Positions 47,571 through 56,909 of a DNA stretch of 64,000 bases are shown one piece after another. The notes beneath the pieces were generated by a model. The model worked only from the letters and a program-made list of their open reading frames with translations. It ran no database searches and was not told the origin of the DNA. Numbering within the stretch: the stretch's first letter is position 1; every line of letters starts with the position of its first letter. The position numbers were made by a program, and so were the translations under genes. Where the stretch lies: positions 62,001 to 126,000 of the forward strand of contig WTXD01000011.1 of assembly GCA_022496205.1 (NCBI GenBank). The letters are read 5' to 3'. Source of the stretch: Gloeopeniophorella convolvens (taxonomy: Eukaryota; Basidiomycota; Agaricomycetes; Russulales).

Positions 47571-48888
47571 TCACTTGTCTAGCAGCTCGTTGGCAGTGAT
47601 TCTGAATGTAGAATCAACGTGAGACAATATTTCGACCGATTCCTCCTAGTACGCGATGAGCCACGGAATACCAGGGGACCGAAAGAAAGCAGAAACGTAC
47701 CCAGATGCGCTTCTGCGTGGAGGCCCCGTCTTCACTCAGCACGAAATCGCTGACTTCCGTAAGGTCTGCCTTCGACACGTAGCCGCCGCGCAGCTCCGCT
47801 TCGCGCCCTGCACCGCCGACGGCGGCCCACACGAGCTGGCGCGAACCCTCCTCGGTCGTGAAGGCAAGGGCGAACTCCATGAGCCTGTCGAGAATGCGAA
47901 AAATGGGGCTCAAGTTCCTTCTGAGCTCGGACTTGCAGTAGCCCGGATTTACAGAGACGACGACGACCGGCGAATCGGCAGGCAGTCTCTTCGCCAGCTC
48001 CCGAACGAAGAGAACATTCAAGACTGGCCGGACATCAAGCATGCGTCCTGGAGGAAAAGTAGGCTTTACTCACGTTTCGACCAGTTGTATCGATTGACCA
48101 TGACACTAGATTTCAGCGATCAGGACTTGAATTGTCATAAACACGCTCGACCAGATGATGTCTCACCTGGAAGTGCAGTATTCCTTATCGTTCAACTTGT
48201 CGAGGATCTTGTTGCTTGCGAGCTCTTCACTTGAGACGTTTGTCCAGAAATGTACAGCGCTCGAGACGATGACAACACGTGGGTTTCTCGATGACCCGGA
48301 CGAAGCGGCGCGGAGCAGGCAGGGCAGCAACAGGACCGTCAGCAACATTGCTGAGAGGTGGTTCACCTGGAGTCTGTACGCGTGTTCAACACGAGAACTC
48401 AAACCAAGATGCTCTAGGACTCACGACTGCTCCCAACCGTCTCCGGTAGCGCTGTAATGGTGCATCAAGACAGCCGCGTTGTATACGAGGATGTCGATCT
48501 GGGAACCATCGCGGAGGAAGCCTTCCGCGAACGAAGACACAGACGCAAAGATCGAGAGATCAACAAGCGCGAGTTCGGCTTTTCCAGCGAAGCCGGGTGT
48601 AGCTTGAATGGCTGCTCGTGGTGGTGAGCCTGAGTAACAACAGGCTTCCGGCCCACTACAACGTCTCCACGCACCTTCGAGCGCCTCGCGACCCCTCTTC
48701 TCACTACGGCACCCGATCACTAGCCTCTTCGGGTTCATAGACGCGAGATGTTTCGTTGCCTCGAAGCCCAATCCAACATTCGCGCCCACGACAACGACCG
48801 TCTTTCCCGTGAGATCTGCGCGTTCCACTGGCTTTGGTTTCCACGACCAGTGCTCGTGGATGAACTGGAGTGTGGAGTATTTTGCCAT
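47571..48888 (-). CDS. SDR of retinol-dehydrogenase/WWOX type, tandem copy B
   Basis: Six exons (48888-48675, 48611-48425, 48373-48167, 48105-48074, 48023-47701, 47645-47571) give 345 aa. Exons 2-6 have exactly the lengths of copy A; exon 1 has one extra codon (IHEHWSW instead of IRDQSW). Seen: GKTVVVVGANVGLGFEATKHLA, LVYNAAVLM, LQVNHLSAMLL, SVMVNRYNWSK (Tyr-x3-Lys, with Trp where copy A has Leu), VSVNPGYCKSEL and GGYVSKADLTEVSDFVLSED. All catalytic residues are kept, so it should be active. The change inside the YxxxK motif and in the helix after CKS suggests some divergence of substrate pocket. Confidence 0.88.
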
Positions 48889-49684
48889 AACGGTGTGTAG
48901 GGGTGGGGTTGTATGGCGAGCCGAATCCGAGCTGACTATATAGATAGCACCTTCAGGAGTGTATGGTCAGTACTGAACAGAGGGAACACGGTGGCTATCT
49001 CGTTCCCCTGGCAGGTCAAAGGATACCCATGGTACCTCATAGTTATCGCACAGGCTCTGCTTCCGCTAGGGCATGACCCACTCGAAGCAGGTCGAAGCAA
49101 ACGATCTGACTCATGATTCCTACGTAATACATTTCACAAGTGAGTTGTCTGCCCTGGCGCGGCGCCACTCCCGCCCCTCGATCATTACTTATCCACATCA
49201 TGCACCCACCTCGTGTGAACATCTTTGCTGACTACTTCCGCAAGCCCACAACGACGGCCCCGTAGGACAGCCGTTTCTCCTAAGTATGCACTACGAGCTG
49301 TGGTCTGCACTAGCGTAGAACAACGAACTTGGCAACGCGGGGTGCCAGCGCCGCATCTGTACCTGTCAAATTCACGTTGCGCTCGCGTATCCTTGCGTCA
49401 AAGCCACTGACTGACTCCACGTGGCTGCGGCCATGATCCACTAACGCAGACGTTCCTCCAACCGAGCATCAGCCGTCCCTTCAATGCGCCGCGTGGAAGA
49501 CGGATAAGCGAAAAGACGGTAAATTATTGTCAGGCTCGGATGGAGCGTGTATCTGCGGTCTTGTAGGGAGAGCCTGAGATAGCCATGTAATCATGAAGCG
49601 AACTCGTGGAACGCAGACACCAGCTGCACCAAGTAACTTCACGGCCACATGGATGCTCCGTGCTGGTAGAACACCCCGAGACAG
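48889..49684. other. Spacer between SDR copy B and the pseudogene
   Basis: 796 bases; holds the copy B promoter, including a TATATAG element. A block at about 49313-49360 recurs in similar form at about 51318-51365, marking the duplicated unit. No gene seen. Confidence 0.5.
48937..48944 (-). promoter_or_regulatory. TATA box of SDR copy B
   Basis: CTATATAG, self-complementary, about 49 nt before the ATG at 48888. Good match to a TATA box in position and sequence. Confidence 0.5.
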
Positions 49685-50950
49685 CGCGAGTAGTCTTGAA
49701 CGTAGAATCAGCGCGAGATAGGATCTCGACAGATCCCTCCTGCACCTCAATCAGCCACGCGCCGAGACTGCAAATGAAGACGGCCGCATACCCATATGCG
49801 CTTCTGCGCAAACGCGCCTTCCTCACTCAGTTGACTTCTCTAAGGCCTGCGTTTGTGACATAGCCAACGCGCGCTCCGCGTCACACCATGCGCTGCCAAA
49901 CCCAGGATACACGAGCTGGCGCGAACCTCCCTCGGTCGTGCATGCGAGGGCGGCTTCATGAGCTTGTCGAGTGCGCAGAAGAAGCCGGGGTTCCGACGAA
50001 GCTACGGTTTGCAGTGCCCAGGGTTCACCGAGGTGACACGATTGGCAAGTCCTGCGGGAGGCGCTCCATCAGCTCCCGGACGCTCCAGACGAACGCGTCA
50101 GATAAGGGAAAGCGCACGTTTCGATAAGTTGCATCTGCAGGTCGTTGAAAGTTATCGGGACTTGGGTTACTTGTGAGTGGTTTCGGACAGGTGTCCTACC
50201 TGAAAGTACAGTATTCCTCGTTGTTCAGCTTGTCCAGGATCTTTTCGTTTGCGAGCTATGTAATCGAAAGCTTCGCCCAGTAGTGGACATCGCTCGCAGG
50301 TGGGTTTTCTGACGACCCAGACGAAGCTGTGCGTAGCAAGCAGGGCGGTAGCAAACGCCCAGCATCATCGAGGAGAGGTTGTTCACTTGGAGACTATCCA
50401 TGGATTCGATGCCACTGGTGCATATATCCAGACCATTGTAGAACTCACGTTTGCTCCCAACCCTCTCCACTAGCACTATACATGATGCGGCGTTGTACAC
50501 CTACATCGTACGCGATGACGTCTATCCGCAGGCTGTTGCGGAGGAAGTCGTCCGCAAACGCAGAGACGGAGGTGAAGCTCGAGAGGTCGACGACTCGCGT
50601 CGGAGCTCGGCGCCTCCGGCGAATTACTCGGCGGCTCGGATCGCTGACCAGATCTACTTACAGTTAGTAGCGGATCGGACGCACATGGCGCGCAGGGTCA
50701 GTACTTTCAGGTACTACTTCCCTGCTTACTCGTGTACCTCGCAGCGCCTCGTGGCCTTTCTTCTCGCTACGACAACCAAGCACCAGCCTCTTTGTCTTCA
50801 TAGCTGCGAAATGCTTCGTCGCTTCGAAGCCCAACCCGCGACGACAACGGTCTTCCCTATGAGGTATGACCTGAACGCTTCACAGGCTCTACCATCTTCC
50901 ACGCCTAGTGACTGGTCGCGGATAAATCGGAGCATCGAGAGCTTTGCCAT
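49685..50950 (-). pseudogene. Decayed third copy of the tandem SDR
   Basis: It begins ATGGCAAAGCTCTCGATGCT as copy A does (MAKLSMLRFIRDQSLGVEDG), keeps GKTVVVAG, then loses the ANVG part of the dinucleotide motif through a deletion. After that the frame is shifted: in the other frame GFEATKHFAAMKTKRLVLGC-like sequence continues. Later pieces are recognisable out of frame (SLQVNNLSSMM, and EGSVEILSRADSTFK near 49740) but stops and frame changes separate them. It cannot encode the enzyme. Same orientation and order as copies A and B. Confidence 0.85.
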
Positions 50951-52024
50951 GATCCTGATTGGATTTATCACACAGGACGCTGTCTAATCCGGATCTCGAT
51001 ACACACGTTGTTGACTTGGTACCGTGTAGCAGGCACCACGCGCGGACGTGACAGACGAGCAAGTGCCAACGTCACCTCATATCGCGGTGATACCCCACTG
51101 TATAAAGAACACTCTGGTCAACGCCCAGCCGTTCTGGTGCAGCGCCACCTTCCCTCCCTCAGCTGGGTTTCTCACGGGCGGGCGGTTTGCTCGTATGTTC
51201 TCTTTGCCTCTATATTCTTTCTGGTTCCTTCCGCACTCTTGGGCGGACAACTCGAGCAAGCACGGGCATAATCTCCGAATGTTGCTTTGCCTTGGACGAT
51301 CTGTTGGTGTAGTGAGTGTAGAACAACGCACTTTGCGGTGTGGAGTATCGCCGCCGAGGTCGGCGGTGCCTTCGTTTATTGACACCTTTTGCAGTATGCT
51401 CCTTCTATCTACGCCACTTTTCGGAAAATATGTTACGCTTATCCCTCTCCCCTCGCTCGGTTGTCTATCTCCGCTGTGTCCTTGCTTGAGTCGTCTTCAC
51501 GCAGCGGCCTCTATTCTTCTTGGACTGGCCCGAGTCCTACTGGATCACAGTATTATTTTTGTTGCTGTAAAGCGGCATGGCAAAAACCTGCCAGCTCCTG
51601 CATTGTCAAGGCTCAACTGTGGCTTTGTCGGCCGAGGTGTCTGGTGGCGGTTGGTCAAGCTTGCTCCCGCTTCGGTGTGCCAGCCTCGAACGCTCAAGAG
51701 ATCAGGCAGGCTCTTAGTATGGCTCGGAGGTTCTGCGCGGAACCCCACCATTCGAAAAAGCCGATTCGTTGTGTCGGTCGCCACAACAGGTTTAGTGAGA
51801 CATGTCATGGGGCGGGGGCTGACCTGTATTCAGAGACATTCGTCATTTCCGCGGCCGAGATGCTGTCTCAGGTTAAGGGAACACTGGGTGGAATTCCGTC
51901 ACACATGGGCAGGTCGGGATCCCTAGGGGCCGTAGCGGGGTCTTACGTAGAAAAAGGCTCTACATAGGACGTTGTGCGCCCACCGTGCAGGCACATTGTG
52001 TCGCCGTGCCAGGGAGTACTACTA

Positions 52025-52124
52025 TGTACATTATTTGTACAACTAGCGATACCAATGGAACAATAGTTCCTGGATTCGTTATCCGCGGCACGAGTTCTGG
52101 AAGCCATGTACAAGGAACTGTACA
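52025..52124. promoter_or_regulatory. Four palindromic TGTACA hexamers in two pairs
   Basis: TGTACA occurs at 52025-52030, 52036-52041, 52107-52112 and 52119-52124. Within each pair the starts are 11 or 12 bp apart, about one helical turn. They lie 358-457 bp upstream of the Clp1-like start codon. Directly visible; role as binding sites is inferred. Confidence 0.45.
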
Positions 52125-52242
52125 TATGGGGACGCGCGCTACGCGGTGGGTGTGTAGCGAGAGCCCGAGAGCCCATTGTCCTTGGGAGAGAGGCGAGTGT
52201 GTGGGTTAGGTGGGAAGGTGGACCGACAAAGCCAAACCTTCC

Positions 52243-52327
52243 ATATGTGGGTTGTGGGTCCGTGTGTGTCCTTTGGGGATGAAAGGGAGTTTCCATATCG
52301 GGCGGGTGTGTGGTGGGTCCCACATAT
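52243..52327. repeat. 9-bp inverted repeat
   Basis: ATATGTGGG at 52243-52251 and its complement CCCACATAT at 52319-52327. Possible paired binding site in the Clp1-like promoter. Confidence 0.45.
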
Positions 52328-52358
52328 CCAAATAAGACTCTCACCGCTACCCCTGTCA

Positions 52359-52364
52359 TATAAG
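52359..52364 (+). promoter_or_regulatory. TATA box of the Clp1-like gene
   Basis: TATAAG in the context GTCATATAAGACACC, 123 bp before the ATG, followed by a pyrimidine-rich leader. Typical layout of a strongly regulated fungal gene. Confidence 0.5.
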
Positions 52365-52481
52365 ACACCCTCGTCGTCCCGTCATTCTCCTTCATCTGCT
52401 CTGCATATCTGTCCCCCTGTTACTCTTCCCGGCTCACAAAATACCTTCTGCTCTTCATCCGAGTACCACTAGCCTCTCAAA

Positions 52482-53673
52482 ATGGTTCTCTCTGTTCTCA
52501 ATTCCACCTCATCCCGCCGCAACATGGAGAACATGCCCCCTCAAAAAGTCCTTGGTTCTCCCATGAAGTCTAGGAAGGACCTCCGCCGCTCCAGGGCGCA
52601 CAATGTGCCAGGCGGCCTCAAGCATCTCCTCAGTGACCCCAGGCGCCGTCGTCGCGCCTCCACCGGTCACGGTCTCCCTGTTACACTGCCTACACCACCC
52701 TCCAGCCCCGCCCGCATTGCGCGTTTCCACGTCGAGGCAGCGCGCGTAGCTTGCTTCCGTCGCGCCTCCATCCCATTTCCGACACCTGCCTCCCCGTCGA
52801 GTTCTCAGGGCTCGCAGGCACAAGCCACCCCGCCGATCACCTTGACGTTCCCTCGGCGGCTCCCTGACCTTGTCCGCAAGGAAATCAGCCCCGAGGTTCT
52901 TGCGTCGCTCGGCTTTGCGACGGACGTACCTGCGCAATATATCCGCGACCAGATGGAGCACCTCTCGCCAAGGTGAGCAGCGTCTCTTCATTGTTGTCAA
53001 GTTGGTTGCTGACATGTTTTGCAGCATGTACCAGACGCTCCGCGCGACGCGTGCCACTGCCACTGGTTGCAAGTTGCCCACGACGCTCGCTATCTCGGTC
53101 GAGGACGACGCGCCAACGGTGCCGCCCACGCATATGGTCGCAGTCTACTCCTCTGCGCCGTCCGCACCTGAGCCGCGCCGGGTGACGCTCTACCCCATCC
53201 ACCAGTCCATCCTCTCGACCTATTGCGCCAACCTGCCCGTGTTGGCGACGTCCACGCCGCAGGCCAGGGGCTCGGGGGTGCCTTTCGAGGTCCCTGTCGT
53301 GCCCCTCGCGCTGCCGCATCCCGAGTCGTTCCCGATGCTGTCCCAGTTCCTCTACCTTAAGGACGCACAGGTGCTACTTGAGCACTTCCTCTGCGCGAGC
53401 CCTTCCGCGGGGTTGCCCGAGGACCTCGATCAGCCCGAAGTATACCACGGGTTCGTCGACGAGTACTCGGGCATTCTCGCACGCAACTACACGGCGCAGC
53501 GGCTCGCGGGGCAGGCACTCGCGGTGCATGGGTTCTGGCGCAACGCGGCCGCGCTAGGCATCTCGGATGGCGACCTGCAAGCATTCTTCGACATGGCGTG
53601 GGAGGTGCTCATGAAGTCGCTCCTGCTCTCGAAAACCTGCCCTACGCCCCCCGTCATTGTCGACTCTGCATAG
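52482..53673 (+). CDS. Clp1-like protein (clampless1 family)
   Basis: Exons 52482-52972 and 53025-53673 give 379 aa, close to Coprinopsis Clp1 (about 365 aa), a nuclear protein of unknown chemistry needed for clamp cell formation after mating. The first about 120 residues are basic and Ser/Pro-rich (SRKDLRRSRAHNVPGG, RRRRRASTGHG). The conserved half has ITLTFPRRLPDLVRKEISPEVLASLGF, PVVPLALPHPESFPMLSQFLYLKDAQVLLEHFL and, near the end, AVHGFWRNAAALGISDGDLQAFFDMAWEVLM, which fits the family's GLWRN-ALGV-D-W-EVL block as I remember it. A second family member lies convergent downstream. The upstream region is unusually rich in possible sites. Confidence 0.68.
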
Positions 53674-54423
53674 ATATACCCCGCCGAACGCGCGCCATTC
53701 CATCCATTCTTCTCGCATCGACACGCACTATGGTTTCGGTATATGGTATACATTCACGCATTTATTCATGTTTATTGGCTTCGGTTCTTGTATTCGGGGA
53801 GGCGCAGTTGCAGTCCATGTAGTCTATTCACACAGCATACCAGCATACAATGAGATATGAGTTCTTGTGACAACCCTGCGTCGTGAAACAGTTTCAGTCG
53901 TGCATGGATACGAGCGCCTTCTTTAAAAGAAGTCAAGATTTGTTGATCATTAATACAGCTGGTGCCTTGACGTCGCATCGCCACTCCGATCTCGCGTCAG
54001 GTAATTTGCGGCCAGCGCGTCATCCGAAGTTCGAACGCGGGTTGCGCACGTGCTTTGCGTGACTCTGGTTCTCAAGCCTTCTGGACCCTGGTTCTCGGAC
54101 TGGCATGCAGTGAATTTGCACAGCAACAAGATTGAGGTATCGAGAGCTTCGGGACAGGAAGGCGGGGCGCAAGGAGACGGAATCAGCGATTAAAGCAGTA
54201 GTGCGAGCATGTATATAGTAGCAGCGACGGGAGCACATATGTACGTATGATACGGGTAGCACTTTCGCAAGTCACAACACGGAATCAGGTATAACAGCAC
54301 GCGAATAAAGACAATAAAAAAGGCGCGATCAGCAGCAGGCATGCAAGGCGCGGCAGATAATTATGCAATTAATACACTACGTCTGGGTTGAGCGTTCAAT
54401 CTCGTTCAGTTTGCGTTTGTTCA
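53674..54423. other. Convergent spacer between two Clp1-like genes
   Basis: 750 bases, AT-richer, with both 3' ends. No gene seen. Confidence 0.55.
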
Positions 54424-55326
54424 TCAAGAGGGGGGAGCGGCGGCGGCGTGCTCGCGCGCCCACAGCCGGCGCCCCTCGGCCGTGACGTTCCACACGGTCT
54501 GTACGACGCTGAGCACGCGTGTATCGCGCACGCCGAGCGCAAGCACGTTCTTCCACGCGCCGTGGTTGTGCGCGGCATAGCGCGCGAGTCGCGCGTCGTC
54601 GCGGGCGCATGCCCGCGCGAGCGCCTGCGCCATTGCACCGCCCGCGGGGAACTCGGCCGCGGCCGCGAGCGGGAGCAGCGCGCCGGCTAGCGCGGACGGG
54701 TCGCGCCGCACGCCGAGCGCGTACAGGAGGAGCAGCGGCGCGGAGGGCAGGTGCGGTACGGCGAGCGGGAGCACGGGCAGCGTGAGGCGCGGCGGGAGCG
54801 GGAGGCGCGGGAGGGTGGGGGGCCGGGGTAGCGCGCGCACGCCGCCGGTGAGGTCTGTGCGGAGCATGCGCGCGAAGACGGCGAGGTCGATGGGGACGAG
54901 CGCGAGTGGGGACGCGGGGTCCGAGAGCGGCGCGTCGTGCAGCGCGAGGAGGTGCGTCGGGAGCACGGGGGCGGTGCGCTGTAGGACGGCGAGGTCGTGC
55001 GTTTTCGTGAGCTGGGCGGCGCGCAGGGGCGCGGGCGCGGCGACGTTCAGGGCATGACAGAGGGCCCTGCGACGCGACGGACGGTGGTTAGCAGCGGCTA
55101 GGGGAGGGAAAGACGGGGCGGGTGACACATACTGGAGAGGGTCCTCGTCGGCATCCTGGTAGGGGTTCTGGGTCATGAGGTGGGTGTGGGTAGTGCTGTT
55201 GACGGAGCCATCGGAGGAAGAGTCGCTGAAGGAGGGGTGGGCCCTGTGTGTTGGACGGCGTGTGGGAATAGGGAGCGGGGTGGGCGTGAACTGGGGCGAG
55301 TAGCGTTGCGGGACGGGGAGGGACAT
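54424..55326 (-). CDS. Second Clp1-like protein (diverged paralogue)
   Basis: 300 aa in one open frame from an ATG at 55326. N-terminal about 90 residues are Pro/Ser/Thr-rich. The C-terminal half reproduces the pattern of the neighbour: LPVLPLAVPHLPSAPLLLLYALGVRRDPSALAGALLP aligns with PVVPLALPHPESFPMLSQFLYLKDAQVLLEHFL, and HNHGAWKNVLALGVRDTRVLSVVQTVWNVT aligns with VHGFWRNAAALGISDGDLQAFFDMAWEVL. It lacks the FPRRLPDLVRKEIS segment. The gene is extremely GC-rich and Ala/Leu/Arg-rich, unlike the intron-bearing copy. Probably an old duplication with fast divergence; role unknown. Confidence 0.6.
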   Translation of the reverse strand: MSLPVPQRYSPQFTPTPLPIPTRRPTHRAHPSFSDSSSDGSVNSTTHTHLMTQNPYQDADEDPLQYVSPAPSFPPLAAANHRPSRRRALCHALNVAAPAPLRAAQLTKTHDLAVLQRTAPVLPTHLLALHDAPLSDPASPLALVPIDLAVFARMLRTDLTGGVRALPRPPTLPRLPLPPRLTLPVLPLAVPHLPSAPLLLLYALGVRRDPSALAGALLPLAAAAEFPAGGAMAQALARACARDDARLARYAAHNHGAWKNVLALGVRDTRVLSVVQTVWNVTAEGRRLWAREHAAAAPPS

Positions 55327-56909
55327 GGGCGGGAATGGGTATCGGCGCGGAGGCGTGGCGGGGGGTATAATGCTCGGGCGCGGCGTCGTCGCGAGCCTGC
55401 GGGGGACAAAAGGCGGCGTGAGTTTCGCGTGCAGATGGCCTCACCGGGACGGTAATTGGGGGCGCATTAGCTGCTCGGCCGACTTACCTGAGCCCGTTCG
55501 CTGCTGGTCTGTGGAAGAGAGAGCAGGGGACCGTAACAGTTACAGTGGCCAGCGACCGCCGACCAGCCAATCACGTTTCGGAAACTGATTTTTTTTTAGT
55601 CCGCATCCCCGCCTCCATCATTCGGATTCATTCCTTCCCATTCCGGAATCCGCTTTGCCCAGGCGCCTCTGATGGCTGACAGCTGCCCTCCCTTGGTTCG
55701 GCGGCATGCCTGTCCCAGCGCCTTGCATCCGCATCCACTTACATCGATATCTATATCTGCCACGCACCCACCTGCGTGTGCCCTGTATCGCAATGAAGAA
55801 GCGCCACATCGCGATATCATTCAGACTGCGCCGCATTCGGCGTGAGCGTGAGGCCGCGTTCCCTGCATCAGAACCTTGCGAACCCTGTCCCGAGATGGCA
55901 CTGGACGGACGGCCGCCATCCACTTTACGTCATCGCCGCACCGGTGACCACGCGACGGCAGACCAACTCACTCCAACGCCGTACCACTTGAATTCTGTCA
56001 GAGAAATGCACAATCGCACCCCATTGCTTGCAAGCCCGCCTGCAGATGTCGTGCGACTCGGATAAGAATCAACCCGCAAGAACGGCTGGTGCATGCGGCT
56101 GTTGCGCAACGGCAAATGTGTCGTGCTAGTCGCTGCTTGATCGCTGCGGTCGGCTTCAATCTCTTGGTTACAGCTGCGGAGCCAGGGGGGCCGGCACACG
56201 TCACCTCGAGTCATGATGAGTGCGCTTGGCAGGTGCCAGAGGAGGCCGTGTCCGGCCCTCGCAGGGGGGGGGGTTCTGACACCAGAATCTGGGGGTAAGC
56301 ACAGGCTTATTGCGTTATATTGCGGCGCCCGATTCTCGATAGGAGGGCCTGCATCGACCGCGCCGCGTGCGCGCTGCTTACATGTGTACGAGCACAATGC
56401 TGACTGCACACCAGATACCGGCCGCCGGTCGAATCTCGGAGGCCAGAGTGAACCCGTTTCGGCGGGCTGGCGGTCTGACACACTGCGTGGTCGACCCGCG
56501 TGGGACCTGCGAACTCCAATGTCACAGTGACGGCCGATACGCAGCAACCTCTCCTAGAAACAGGAAAACTCAAACTAGAGTCGCTCCCCCATATTTGGGC
56601 ATCCGCAGTGTCCTGCGATAGCGCCGAGGGGCCTCGTCAGTGCGGCGCAGTCAAATGCAGTCGAGGGACGCGTTGTAGAACGGTACACGTTGATCTATGA
56701 TAAAGGGCAAGCGAGAGTGATTTGGTAGTAACGCCTAAAGCAGCGGGGCGTTGCCGAAGAGGCGCGTAATGAAGTTATATCGTAAGCAGCGTTAGGTGAA
56801 CGGGATATGTTTCCCGGCCGTACCAGATATATGCCCACCGGCCTGTGGAACATATGCCTCGAACCTCCACTTGTTCCTCTTTCTCTTGCCTCAGCCCCTC
56901 AGCGTGTCC
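55327..56909. other. Intergenic region between divergent genes
   Basis: 1.6 kb upstream of both the second Clp1-like gene (minus) and the ABC transporter (plus). It has an 8-base T run near 55590 and a G run near 56266. Open frames on both strands (for example 55930-56547 minus) have no family resemblance. Confidence 0.5.

Larger units (their letters stand above)
45526..51365. repeat. Tandem segmental duplication, about 2.05 kb units
   Basis: The starts of the three SDR copies lie at 46836, 48888 and 50950, so the offsets are 2052 and 2062 bp. Flanking non-coding blocks repeat with about the same offset (49313 to 51318). This supports duplication of gene plus promoter, not of the coding part alone. 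Confidence 0.75.
50951..52481. other. Long upstream region of the first Clp1-like gene
   Basis: 1.5 kb. The left part is the promoter side of the SDR pseudogene. The right part carries four TGTACA hexamers, a 9-bp inverted repeat and a TATA box, listed separately. Two overlapping long open frames on plus (about 51048-51926 and 51389-51967) have no family resemblance. Confidence 0.5.
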
